A DNA stretch of 29,961 nt from Smittium culicis (Eukaryota; Kickxellomycota; Harpellomycetes; Harpellales; Legeriomycetaceae): assembly GCA_001970855.1 (NCBI GenBank), contig LSSN01001045.1:1-29961 (forward strand), written 5' to 3'. The translations under genes and the position numbers were made by a program. The notes below the pieces were generated by a model. That model had not been told where the DNA came from, did no database searches, and was given only the letters and a program-made list of their open reading frames with translations. Below are positions 20,617 through 29,961 of this stretch, in pieces (position 1 is the stretch's first letter; every line of letters starts with the position of its first letter).

Positions 20617-23351
20617 ATGAGCAAAAAGAAAATAAATCAGAACTTTATCTTTTACCAGGAAATCCCAAACTCCTACTTTTTAAAGCCCTACCGCATGAAC
20701 GACAATGTAGAAAATGACAAAAAAGTTTACTCTTCGCTACCTTCCACCCTCTTCAAAATGGTTAGGCACAGGAGAACGTACCACTCTTGCAAATTTTGCA
20801 GACTAAAAAAAATCAAATGTAACGGTGGAAGACCCGTTTGCAACAACTGCGAGCTTTCTGATAGGTTCTGTAGCTATGAAGAAATGGATAAAGACAACGA
20901 TTCTATCGACTATGATAAAATTGTCAAAAAACTAAAACTGATAAACCGTCCACTAAAGCGAATATTATCCTCAAAAAAAATAGATATTAACCCTGACTGC
21001 ATTAAATTTGACGACTTCTCTCCTAAAAACGTTTTAAACTCTCTTTTATCCATTTCTAACGAAATCGGTTCTTTGTCAACTCAAAATTACATTGTTAGCC
21101 CCCAAAAAAACACTATCTCTGATCAAAAAAATCAATTTCAATCAATCGTATCTAACCTTGCTCTAGAACTCGGATATCTAGACGTAGATGATGCCCTTTT
21201 AGTCCACCTTATTGATAAAGTCTTTGTCAAATCTATCTTTTCCCTTGCTTTAAGCAAAGCTGGAATAATATCAAGAATTAATTCCAAGTCTCTGCCTGAA
21301 TTTATGAAGTATTCCCTTCTATCTTACTTGGTAAAATTCACTGAAAATCACATCATTTTCAAAAAACACTTATACGTACTTGGCTCTTCTTATGCTGAAA
21401 AGGCTTTATCTCTCATAAACGCATCCCCTAAGAATATCACTGTTGACAAGATTTTGTCTCTAGTACTCCTCTCTTGTCACCACGTCGCTTTATCTAAAAC
21501 TGACCACGCATTAGCTTTACTGAGTAAGTATTCTTGCTTTCTTTCTTTAACGTTAACTTTTTAATTCTGACTTTTAACTAATATTGTCCTTTTGTAATTT
21601 TCTAGATCTCGCTACAAAGTAAATATTTTAATCATAACCCCCCCCCCTCATGCTATAATTATTATTCCACCTTTACTCTATATTTCTTACATTTTTATAT
21701 TTCATTGTGCTAAAACTTTATTTTTTACTTTATTAGATACTCATTCATATTGAAACTCAATGTCATGGATCTGAAAAAGAAGAGAAGTTCTTTAATAGTT
21801 GAAAGCTGGATTGAAAAAGAATACTCCAGAAGAGTTTGGTGGCTGGTTTATAGCATGAATATTTGCCACAGCTACAATTTTGGCGCCATAAACCCAATCC
21901 AAAACAATAATATATTTGTAAATTTGCCTTCCAATGATGAACAGTATCAAAATTTCAACGGAAACGTGCTCGAAAATAATGTTCCTGAAAGCTCTTGTCA
22001 GAGCAATTTTGACAGAAACTCATACGGAGACTTCAATTTTCTGATAAAGGCTTACATTGAACTCGGTGCAGTTGGCTCATTTATAAACATGAACGCGTCT
22101 CGCTCTACAAGTAAGGGTTTTGATTACCTAAAAAAATTCGAAGTATGTAAAAATAGACTAGAAAAATATGAAGAAATTTATAAAGCAAATTTCGATGAAG
22201 TAAAGATTCGAAACGAACTGCATAGCCAAGAAGACCAATCTAAAGAGTATTTGAGCGAAAAGTACTTCCTATTTTTTTACAGTGGATTAATATTTCGGTT
22301 AGCAAAACTAATCCTCTTTTCAAGTCAAATAACTATAAATTCTCTTGACGCAAAACAACTGCTTAAATCAAAAAAAGCGAAATCTACATGTATAGCGCTC
22401 TGCATAGAAATTTCTGATATTTTACACTTGGCAAATAAATATTTCCACCAGTCTTATATAACCACCTGCGTTCTCTTCGCCTCGAGCTACACAACCTCTG
22501 TTCTACTGAACGCCCTTAAACTATACGACCACCCTAACTACAGCGCCATAAAAAGATCATACAAAAACCTAGTCCAGAATTTCAAATCTTATTTCCCATA
22601 CTTTTACATAAGCTTTGAATTTGAAGCTTCAACAAGGTTTAGCTCAAAAATATACTTGAAATCGACAAAATTTAACAAAAAGTACCTAAGCAATTTTAAA
22701 GAATTGGAAACAGGCAGAATCACTAAAATTGACTATGACTTGTGGTATATAGGAATTGGAACTTCATTCCACAACTACGTATGCTGCTCAACAAACAGTA
22801 ACTGCCCAGCTCATAAATATATATTCATTGAAAACTGGATAGCTAAAGAAAAAGAAAAGAAACTAAAGGAACAGGCCGCTATTAGAGAAAATATTCGCAC
22901 TAAAAGTCTAAATACTATCATGGAAAACAGCCATCGTACCTTTGATAACTTGCAACAATTTCTAGATAAAATTGGTTCTGTAAAATCTGACTCATTCCAA
23001 ATCACAGAGGCCTCATCTAACTACTACTCTGATATCTCACCAAGCAAAAAAAGAAAGTTGTCCGAAAAATTTAAAAACACATCTCCATTGTCGCCCATTG
23101 AAATTGAAGAAACATCATTTTTCAAAAAGTCGCCCCTTTCCAAATTTCCTAAAACTAAGGCCGAAAATTACAGCATTTACAAAAATAAGCTTACTGATTC
23201 AGACCACTTTTTTGATAGAAATGTATCAATCAATTTCAAAGATTTCTCCAAACCACCACATATTGGCGGACTTTTAAACAGCGTATACGTTCCCAACAAA
23301 GAAATGTCAAAGAACTCTGTATCTTTCTTGCTGACAAATAATACTTGCTAG
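20617..23351 (+). CDS. Zn2Cys6 (GAL4-type) fungal transcription factor, three exons, 844 residues
   Basis: The spliced product runs 20617-21523, 21606-21618 and 21737-23351 (2,535 coding bases). Residues 58-85 hold C-x2-C-x6-C-x6-C-x2-C-x6-C, the six-cysteine binuclear zinc cluster that binds DNA, with the usual basic loop RLKKIK. Around residues 303-345 the spliced sequence reads NLATKYSFILKL, then WIEKEYSRRVWW, the hallmark (E-x-x-R-R-x-W-W) of the fungal-specific middle homology domain. A basic PSKKRKL at about 742-748 could be a nuclear import signal. The tail is Ser/Asn/Lys-rich. The first ATG is chosen because it opens the frame and has an A-rich context; Met 27 and Met 48 also precede the zinc cluster. 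Target genes and any inducer are unknown. It is the only intact gene here, and its coding parts are clearly richer in G+C than the flanks. Confidence 0.9.
21524..21605 (+). other. Intron 1 of the transcription factor gene (82 nt)
   Basis: It starts GTAAGT and ends TTTCTAG, with a branch-like TTTTAACTAAT about 27 bases before the end. It interrupts a codon after its first base. Without splicing, the first exon frame would stop at 21562-21564. Confidence 0.8.
21606..21618 (+). other. 13-nt microexon of the transcription factor gene
   Basis: ATCTCGCTACAAA between TCTAG and GTAAAT. Including it gives LLNLATKYSF across the joins and keeps the frame open into the third exon. Skipping it (21523 joined to 21737) gives a stop within five codons. 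Confidence 0.75.
21619..21736 (+). other. Intron 2 of the transcription factor gene (118 nt)
   Basis: It starts GTAAAT and ends TTTATTAG after a T-rich tract. It contains a run of ten C at 21638-21647, striking in this composition and a likely spot for length variation or read error. Confidence 0.75.
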
Positions 23352-23464
23352 TAAAGCTCTTCCTCCGTAACTAAAATTTGCCTTTTCTCATTTTTACGCT
23401 TATTTAAATATACCTTACACCTGCATTATTATAAATTTTATTGCTAAAACCATCACTGTATAAA

Positions 23465-23470
23465 AATAAA
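23465..23470 (+). terminator. Candidate polyadenylation signal
   Basis: AATAAA lies 114 bases after the stop codon of the transcription factor. The motif is frequent by chance in AT-rich DNA. Confidence 0.3.
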
Positions 23471-23520
23471 TCACATTCGCATCATTAATTTTACCTAATC
23501 CAATCATATAAAAATTTGCT

Positions 23521-23594
23521 ATAATTTTTCTATAAACTATTACTTTAAAAATTCAACATAATTTTTCTCCAAGCTACCACTTTAAAAATTCTGG
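23521..23594. repeat. Tandem duplication of a 37-bp unit
   Basis: ATAATTTTTCTATAAACTAT begins the first unit (23521-23557) and ATAATTTTTCTCCAAGCTAC the second (23558-23594). Both end in ACTTTAAAAATTC. The two units have the same length, about 80% identity and no gap. Confidence 0.75.
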
Positions 23595-23843
23595 TTAATT
23601 GTGGTCAGATAATCGAGTTTATAGCCTGTTTTGTTTTTTTTTTTTGCAAAAAATATGACTTGCAATTGGATCATAGTATCAATCACCCTACTGGATTCGC
23701 AGTTGGCTATCTAGAGTAGTCTAATTTATCACTATTATTCGCCTTATTCCATACAAAAAAGAATTTATTACAACTTTTTTTGCTATAATTTATAATAGTT
23801 GCATTTCACAAGATTTCTCACCAGCTTAAAAAATAGTTGTATA

Positions 23844-24022
23844 TGGGATATTCTTAGAGCAAGCGGAACCTTCACACTAAAAAATTACATTTGCTAATGT
23901 GAATTAAGTAAATATATTGGTTGTATCAGATAAACCATTCGATGTTTTTTTTTCTAAACTGATTTACAAATAAAAGTAACATCGAAAAGTATGGAAATTA
24001 GCCCATTAGGAAAAGCTCCGTT
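23844..24022 (-). repeat. ~180-bp dispersed repeat, inverted copy D
   Basis: TGGGATATTCTTAGAG, then GTATCAGATAAACCATTCGATG, AAATAAAAGTAA and TAGGAAAAGCTCCG is the reverse complement, in order, of the copies at 25973, 26193 and 26853. No open frame. The type of element is unknown. Confidence 0.65.
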
Positions 24023-24427
24023 CCTCGAAATAATCTTCCATATTTGTAGATAGTAGTATTGATTTGCACGCTCAATGCTAGATCTTACAATTACCTGGAT
24101 TTATCCAATTGGTTCGTAATTTAGCTATCTACTATAGTATGTCGGCGTTTATATTTTTCCTATGATTACAAATATTATTATTTAATTTGGCATTATTGGA
24201 TGAATTTCGTTATGTGTTGTAGAAAAAAAATATTAGCTTTTTATAATATATAAAAAGTGAAACTAGATTTGGTCTTCTTATAAGCCTTAAACATTTTATG
24301 TTTTTACCAATCGTACCTTGGTTATAATATCAAGATTTGTATTCGCCGCAACCCAACTCTCGCCAAAAAAATTTAAAAATGCAACAATCGCCGACAGTAC
24401 GACCATATCTTCACCCTTCATCGGCGA
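24023..24427. other. AT-rich spacer with a GC hairpin at its end
   Basis: AATCGCCGA at 24386-24394 and TCGGCGATT at 24421-24429 form a perfect 9-bp stem with a 26-base loop, unusually GC-rich for the area. Its right arm runs into the TTAA of the next MITE. No gene is seen. Confidence 0.4.
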
Positions 24428-24626
24428 TTAATATCTTTTTCAGCCCAGCTCTATTTATATAAAACAATTTATCTATTCGTCTATACCTACAAACAAGCTT
24501 CGCTATTTGCTGTTTATCAACACCAAACCAATATTTTCAGAGTCTCGGAGCATTATTTTTATTGTTGATTACAATTATTTTACATTTGGTGAACTAAATT
24601 CAATTTAATGCCCAGATAAGGGATAA
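24428..24626 (-). mobile_element. TTAA MITE, copy 5 (~199 bp)
   Basis: TTAA at 24428-24431 is followed by a worn end B (TATCTTTTTCAGCCCAGCTC). The right end is CCCAGATAAGGG (worn end A) plus ATAA at 24623-24626. Landmarks GCTATTTGCTGTTTAT, CCAATATTTTCAGAGTCTCG and CATTTGGTGAACTAAA appear in the same order as in the copy at 14845-15041. The TATATAAA inside (24457-24464) therefore belongs to a transposon and is not good evidence of a promoter. Confidence 0.65.
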
Positions 24627-25006
24627 TCAGAATTATGAAATAAAATGACTCGTAACAAATAAACATCAACTGTAGTAATGACTCTCACCATTTTGGATTT
24701 GATTTCCATGTGATTATATAGCATGAAAAAGCTAATTTATTTTTATTGCTAAACTTATTAGACAAAGAATTATTTTAAAAACCCGCCAATAAGTTTCAGT
24801 GCTGGAATAAAATATAAAAAAATTGCTATTTTAATCCATCTCGGAAAAAAAAACTTTTTTTTTTATTCAAGTTCGGCTTTTTAGGAATATTAAATATCTG
24901 TCAGAGCGAGCATTATGCCTTTTTAGTTTGCTTTTGTTTTTAATAAAAAAAGCAAAACGCCATAGTGATAAAATAACTCGATAAGTCGATTAATATTCGG
25001 GTTGCT
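24627..25006. other. AT-rich spacer
   Basis: No gene or RNA is recognised; A and T homopolymers lie at 24845-24864. Confidence 0.4.
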
Positions 25007-25204
25007 ATATCCCTTTCTCAGAATTACGACTGGTTTTGATCCACCTAATATAGCTAACTTTGTTCAATTATATTAATTTATCTCCGAGACCAAATTAAAT
25101 ATCAGTGTATTGTATAATAAAGACTAATTATAAAATTTCTGATAAATGACTAGCATTTCAAAAACCCCGCTATTTTAATTGTGTTTAACTGGAAAGAGCC
25201 AAGA
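25007..25204 (+). mobile_element. TTAA MITE, copy 6 (~198 bp)
   Basis: The left end is CCCTTTCTCAGAATTACGAC, then GGTTTTGATCCACCTAATAT and TAGCTAAC, in the end-A order, with CTCCGAGACC further in. The right end is worn (AACTGGAAAGAGCC). The flanks are ATAT and AAGA, so TTAA is lost. The length agrees with the other copies. Confidence 0.65.
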
Positions 25205-25972
25205 AATCTCAGGATAAAGCGGGTGGATAAAAAAAATATTAATATAGGCCTATTTCAGCAGCTCTGAACTATTTAAAGCGGTTTTTTTCTTAGTTATCAA
25301 ACTGAATAAATTAATTATCGGTCAAATAAATAAATAAAAAATTGAGATCCTTAACTCTTACCATATTGCTGATACTTTTTTTATTAGTTATAGTTGCTAT
25401 AAAACTGTGGTTTGATATAGGCTTCAAGTAGCGGATAATAATAAACAGTCCTAATTATATATCTTATTAATTTCAAATTGAATATAAAAAACAAAAATGA
25501 ATTTATAATACGTAGTTGTATTATTATTAAGTTTAGCGGCACAAGAGAGATTTATGTAGTTTTTTCCGTTCATAATTTACTGGCTATTCCATAATAGCTC
25601 TTAATAGGCATATAATTTCTTGTTACAAACTTCTTCTTCAAGCTTTTAACTATAAATTATGAGCAATTTTATCTTCATAAGCACTAACTTACAAATAACA
25701 TTAGCTAATACAGACTTATTTTAGAATTAAATTTACTTTCCATTATTTCGTAAATAATTTATTCTTATTGCACTTTAAATGCCTCTGGTGTTGTATTTTA
25801 TTCAGTTCCATGAAACTAAAAACGGATAAAATTACATACAATGTCAAGTTATCTTTATTTGAAAATTAGCAGCTTTTATATTTTATTTACAATTATTTAA
25901 AATCATTTCAATAAGATTAGTTATAAAAATAATAAATTTTTTTGACTTGTATTGGAGATTATTTGGAGGTAC
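25205..25972. other. AT-rich region without supported genes
   Basis: Stops in all frames; no repeat match noticed. Confidence 0.4.
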
Positions 25973-26147
25973 GGAATTTTTAGTATTAAATTTTTCCTGC
26001 TCATATTATCGGGTTAAATTTTTCAATCCTATTAGAAAACTACATCGAAAGAATTAAATGATTTAAATGCTAGCTTTATGTAATTCATTTAAGCAATATA
26101 TAATTTTTAAGAAAAATAGTTGCGCTTCTCATAAGAATATCCCATAT
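25973..26147 (+). repeat. ~175-bp dispersed repeat, copy A
   Basis: Shares TTTTTCCT, then CCTATTAGAAAACTACATCG, TAATTCATTTAAGCAATATA and AAGAATATCCCAT with copies B and C (same strand) and D (inverted). The most diverged of the four. Confidence 0.55.
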
Positions 26148-26192
26148 AAAAGGTGTTTTTTCATAATAATAACAGATTGGTGATTATTTCCA

Positions 26193-26361
26193 GGAGCTGA
26201 GCTAAGTTTTTCCTATTTCGCAATATTACTTTTATTTTTAAACCATATTAAAAAATACCATCGAACAGTTTAACTGATTCAACCATTACCTCTAAGTTTA
26301 AATAAGCAAATAGAATTTCAGAAAAAACATTTCTCTGCTTTCCCTAAGAGTATCCCAAATA
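26193..26361 (+). repeat. ~170-bp dispersed repeat, copy B
   Basis: GGAGCTGAGC, then TTTTTCCTATTTCGCAATAT, ATACCATCGAACAGTTTAAC, CAAATAGAATTTCAGAAAAA and AAGAGTATCCCA. It lies 45 bases after copy A in the same orientation. Confidence 0.65.
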
Positions 26362-26852
26362 TGTATAATTATTATATTTCATGAAAATATTTGGTTTATT
26401 TTTATTTAGTAATTTACACAATTAGATAAGCTGTATTTTTATTATTATTTTTATTTTTTTAAAGCTAGTACTTTACTTTTCATCTACATAATATTTTATT
26501 TTGCAAGTCATGGTATTTCTTTATCCAGAAAGATGGAGTTTTTATATTTTTTATGGTTTACATAGTATTATCTTCTGTGTAACTGAGTTTTAAGGTTAAA
26601 TTATTGCTTTTCTGCTTGAATTTATAATTAAACGAGGTTTGTTCTCATAATAAAATAGAATTTTGAACTCTTTTATTTTTATTATATATCACCAACTTTA
26701 AATACTAAAAAAAACCATAATTTCAACATTTATTATATATATTTACCCCTACAAGTTAAAAATGTGGTTTTTTAACAAAATTTAAAAAAAAAGAAAAAAA
26801 ATTATTACTTTATTTATAATTATCATATATAATATAGTAATGTTTTTAAAAG
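26362..26852. other. AT-rich spacer between repeat copies
   Basis: No gene is recognised. Confidence 0.4.
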
Positions 26853-27030
26853 AAGCGGAGCTTTTTCTTTCAATTTTTTCCTACTTAACAGCATTGCTTT
26901 TATTTTAAAGTCATACTAGAAAATATCAGAAATGGTTTACCTGATACTACCAATAACTTTAACTAATTCATATAATCAAATAGAATTTATGAGGAAAATT
27001 GTTCTGCCTCTACTAATAATATTCCAGAAT
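26853..27030 (+). repeat. ~178-bp dispersed repeat, copy C
   Basis: AAGCGGAGCTTTTTC, then TTTTTTCCTACTTAACAGCA, CATACTAGAAAATATCAGAA, CAAATAGAATTTATGAGGAA and TAATAATATTCCA. Best match to copy B and to the reverse complement of copy D. Confidence 0.65.
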
Positions 27031-27334
27031 TTATTTTATTTAATAAAGATAAAGAAAAATATGAAGATTAGCATCTGTTACAAAAAAAAAATTTGCATAT
27101 GAAATAATATCGATAAAATATAAAAATTAACTATTGATTTAGACCGACTAAATAGTCTAATTTGTAACATTTATGGGGGAAAATAAACTAGAAATAAATA
27201 AACGGGAATACTTAGGACCCTTCCATCCATTTATATCTAGAAATTTATGACACATATACTAATTTTGGAAAGCTGAATAAATATTTAAGATATTTTTATT
27301 AATTTCTCATTTATGTGTAACTAAGTTTGTATTT

Positions 27335-27422
27335 AAATTTTTTTTATTTTTAATTTTTTATTTTTTATTTTTAGTTTTTTATTTTTAATTTTTTATTTTT
27401 TATTTTTTATTTTTTATTTTTA
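27335..27422. repeat. T-rich short tandem repeat
   Basis: About 88 bases made of 6-7 base units such as ATTTTTT and ATTTTTA, with one G. A low-complexity array typical of slippage. Confidence 0.85.
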
Positions 27423-29101
27423 TATCCTATATATCTCTGTAAGTTATTTTGTTATTTTATATTTTGAATATTAAAAATTAAATTGACTGAATCTGTTATA
27501 CTACAATAATCGCGCAACTAAAATAACTTGCGATATTTATCTATGATATATCTTTTTAATTCCCATATTTATTTATCATTTTGCATTCATTAGACCTGAA
27601 ATTAATTTCTATATCGAGCTCTAATTAAATAAAAATTATTAGCGCATTTTTAATTAAAGTTTAAAGTCATTTTTAACAAAAAAAATTTTTTTTAATAATA
27701 TCTTAATATTCTATCTAATATATCTCTAAACATGTATTTGTTTCTTAATTTTCGCTGTTGTCGAATTGGTGAAAACTTTCGATCTTAAAGATCGTATAAT
27801 TTCCATTACTGAAACAAATGTTCATAATTGATGGCGGATCGGAGAAAAACTAATGTTTTTCAATCGAAATCTAAGCATAGAATAATAAAAATAAAAGTAT
27901 AAAGGATTGGAAAAGGAAGAAATAACAATAAAATATAGAAATTCAGATTAACAGAAATACAGAAAAAATATAAAATTGAGAAAGGAAGAAACAAAAATAA
28001 AATATATTCAGAAAAAATTAAAAATTAATAAATATAAAACATAAAATATAAAAAAAGAAAAGATGAATTGAAAATATTTTTATACCTATGGATAGACTTT
28101 TCCTTTAATCCTAATTATAGATGATTTTATTTTTTTTCAAGTTGTAAAAAAAAAAAATCTAATCCTAATAAATTCCTCTGCCGATCTACTAGCTGCGTAC
28201 CTAGAGGGGAATGGAATCAATCTAACAACAGAAAGATCCACCTAGTCATTGCTTCAAGTTAGATTATTTTATTATTTAGACAATTATTCTTTAATTAACC
28301 CTCCCATAATAAAACTAAACTCGAAAATACTAATTTGAAGGATCTAAATTGGTATTGTTGGCTATTTAATTATTTATTAAATGAAGATATAATGCTATCA
28401 CAAGTAGTTGACGCAATTTTAATAATTTCCCGAATAAAATTCTTTTTTGAGAATATTTACCTTTTCATTCCATCTATATATTTATTTGCGTGTGAAATTT
28501 TTAATAGAAAAATTAGTGATGAAAATCATACGAGTACTGTTTTAAAATACTTGACTATCTTAAGAAAATTAATAATAAACTTTAGACGATAAATACGACT
28601 ACAAAGAGTTAAATCGTCTAAAAAGAAAGAAGGAATAATCTTACAAAAAAAAATTAATTGTCTTTAAAGATTTTTAGCATATGAACTCCAAGATTTTTTT
28701 TATACAGATGATTTACTTCTCTGTAGAGTTTTTTATGTTAGATTTACTCTTTGTGTTTAGATATACTATTATAATTTTCTTATTATTTTATCTTATCTTT
28801 TCAAATTTATATAAATGATATAAAAAATATTTATAAGCAATCTTTATACACTAAGAATGTATTTGAATTGGCCTAAAAGCCAAATTGTTTATATTAGATG
28901 TATTAGATGTATTAGCTAGACAAAAAGTACATTTCCTATGGGAATGAGCTGTGAATAATTGCAATAAAGTAATTCTTTTAGACACTTATCGCTAAAATTC
29001 TAATAATTTGGCTGAAATTTTTGATTTTCTAGGCTTATATTAAGGTTATTTTCGGAATAAATTTCTTATTATTGTATTTAGTTGATTAATTTCATGGTTA
29101 C
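27423..29101. other. AT-rich region without supported genes
   Basis: Contains a perfect 15-base palindrome CGATCTTAAAGATCG at 27780-27794 in a slightly GC-richer patch (27750-27850), and another richer patch at 28178-28240. An open frame at 28335-28592 (67 codons from its first ATG at 28392) has no recognised motif. Purine-rich AAGGAAGAAA-type sequence runs at 27900-28065. No RNA gene is seen. Confidence 0.4.
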
Positions 29102-29961
29102 AGGAAGGTTGTATACGCTACATACAGCTTCCTGAGACAGTCTCATGTATTCACATCCAAAAAAATAAAGTTTATCAAATTGGTACTGATGATGATCGGA
29201 TGTTACGCTGAGGAGACATTTCGATTGAGTGAAGCCCGATGTAATCTCATACAGTAAGAAATAGACAAGACAACCCGAATGGTTGTCAACGACGGGAAAT
29301 CAGCGGCCATGGAACACATCAGGAACGAACTGGGCATAAATTCAGTGTTTTTGCGCACCAGCACAGCTCGTGATCGTGAATATTACAAATTTTCAAAATC
29401 AAAAACATGTATCGCCGACCTCATCAAGGCACCGATGAAGGCTTGGATGGCCATCTAAGTGGCCGGGAGTGCTCTTTGGATAAAAAATTTTTGCTAACAA
29501 GATTCAAACGGTCAGACTATCATCACAATAGTCCACTGGAAACGATGAAATAACCAGTCTGTCATCCACCGGTGAATGGTGGATTGGAAAATTGGAAATA
29601 AATTCAACTGGTTTGACCTTCAAGCAATGTATCTGGACCTGAAGCTGAGAATTCAGGACATTTGGAAAATGCGTATGGGCGCATTCCGGACTGCCCAGCG
29701 CCTGTCGAACATGAAAATCGTCAACCAAAAATTCAAAATTTTTTTCCCCTGCTGCAACTTGTGTGTGCCTGAGACGGTCGACCACATACTTCTGAGCTGC
29801 AGCCGGTGGCGAAATCACCGATCAACGACGATCGGCCGGTTCATACCGACGCCGACCAGTTCTGACGAAAATTTTTTACTTTCGAATTTTAACGAAGCCC
29901 GGTTGGGGCTAGTTCGAAAACTCATTGGGGGCGATTCTAAACAATCTTTGATTCAGCTTCG
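29102..29961 (+). pseudogene. LINE ORF2 C-terminal part, right copy, broken and cut by the window edge
   Basis: From 29102 the frame reads RKVVYATYSFLRQ, then IGCYAEETFRLSEARCN, a stop at 29255-29257, TTRMVVNDGKSAAMEHIRNE, then RDREYYKFSKSKTCIADLI and a stop at 29456-29458. After two frame changes (about 29485-29600) it reads IWKMRMGAFRTAQRL and the zinc-knuckle region FPCC, then VDHILLSCSRWRNH, ending in NEARLGLVRKLIGG at the edge. This is the thumb-to-C-terminus part of a jockey/R1-like non-LTR reverse transcriptase. The palm domain is absent, so the copy is 5'-truncated, as is usual for LINEs. The first zinc ligand is lost (Phe for Cys, codon 29744-29746). The 104-codon minus-strand frame at 29504-29818 is a shadow. 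Confidence 0.8.

Noticed and set aside
22811..23005. 64-codon minus-strand frame inside the transcription factor gene
   Set aside because: Shadow of the Lys/Glu-rich plus-strand coding sequence.
24440..24480. TATATAAA and pyrimidine-rich sequence resembling a promoter
   Set aside because: Lies inside a MITE copy (24428-24626) and no gene follows.
28335..28592. 85-codon plus-strand frame
   Set aside because: Begins at TTG; from its first ATG (28392) 67 codons with hydrophobic and basic stretches remain, but no family is recognised and the composition fits chance. Transcript data could revive it.
29504..29818. 104-codon minus-strand frame
   Set aside because: Antisense to the LINE reading frame, which has clear family motifs on the plus strand.
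1..29961. tRNA, rRNA, CRISPR arrays, bacterial operon signals
   Set aside because: No cloverleaf with a GTTCGA-type arm, no conserved rRNA blocks and no regularly spaced repeats were found.

Overview
The window looks like a very AT-rich, gene-poor stretch of a fungal nuclear genome. The one intact gene encodes a Zn2Cys6 (GAL4-type) transcription factor, a class essentially confined to fungi, and it is interrupted by spliceosomal-type introns. The surroundings are decayed eukaryotic transposons: a DIRS-type tyrosine-recombinase retrotransposon, a jockey/R1-like LINE, and TTAA-flanked piggyBac-like elements. An early-diverging, insect-gut-type fungus (Harpellales, e.g. Smittium-like) would fit the composition and element mix. 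That placement is inference, and nothing in the window fixes the species. No rRNA, tRNA, CRISPR array or bacterial feature was seen.

Layout. 1-168: tail of a LINE ORF, cut by the window edge. 539-2710: a broken DIRS-type element carrying the reverse-transcriptase tail, RNase H and tyrosine recombinase, followed by a hairpin and inverted repeat (2717-3165). 3871-5972 and 10415-12514: two diverged copies of a ~2 kb TTAA-flanked element whose minus strand keeps traces of a piggyBac-like transposase. 13028-14271: a 1.2 kb element with TTAA-type inverted ends. A family of ~197-200 bp miniature elements (MITEs) with the same ends sits at 5736, 14845, 18342, 18536, 24428 and 25007, with worn pieces at 14764 and ~17240. 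19182-19992: coding-like but frame-broken sequence of unknown family. 20617-23351: the transcription factor gene (two introns, one 13-nt microexon, 844 residues). 23844-27030: four copies of another ~170-180 bp repeat, one inverted. 29102-29961: a second, longer decayed copy of the LINE found at the left edge. The remainder is AT-rich sequence with no supported genes.

How the parts relate. The large TTAA elements and the MITEs share their first ~30 bases, so the MITEs were probably moved by that transposase or a relative. One MITE sits inside one large element, and the matching site in the other large copy is empty, with a single TTAA. The only element with likely current cellular function is the transcription factor. 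Its targets cannot be told from the window.
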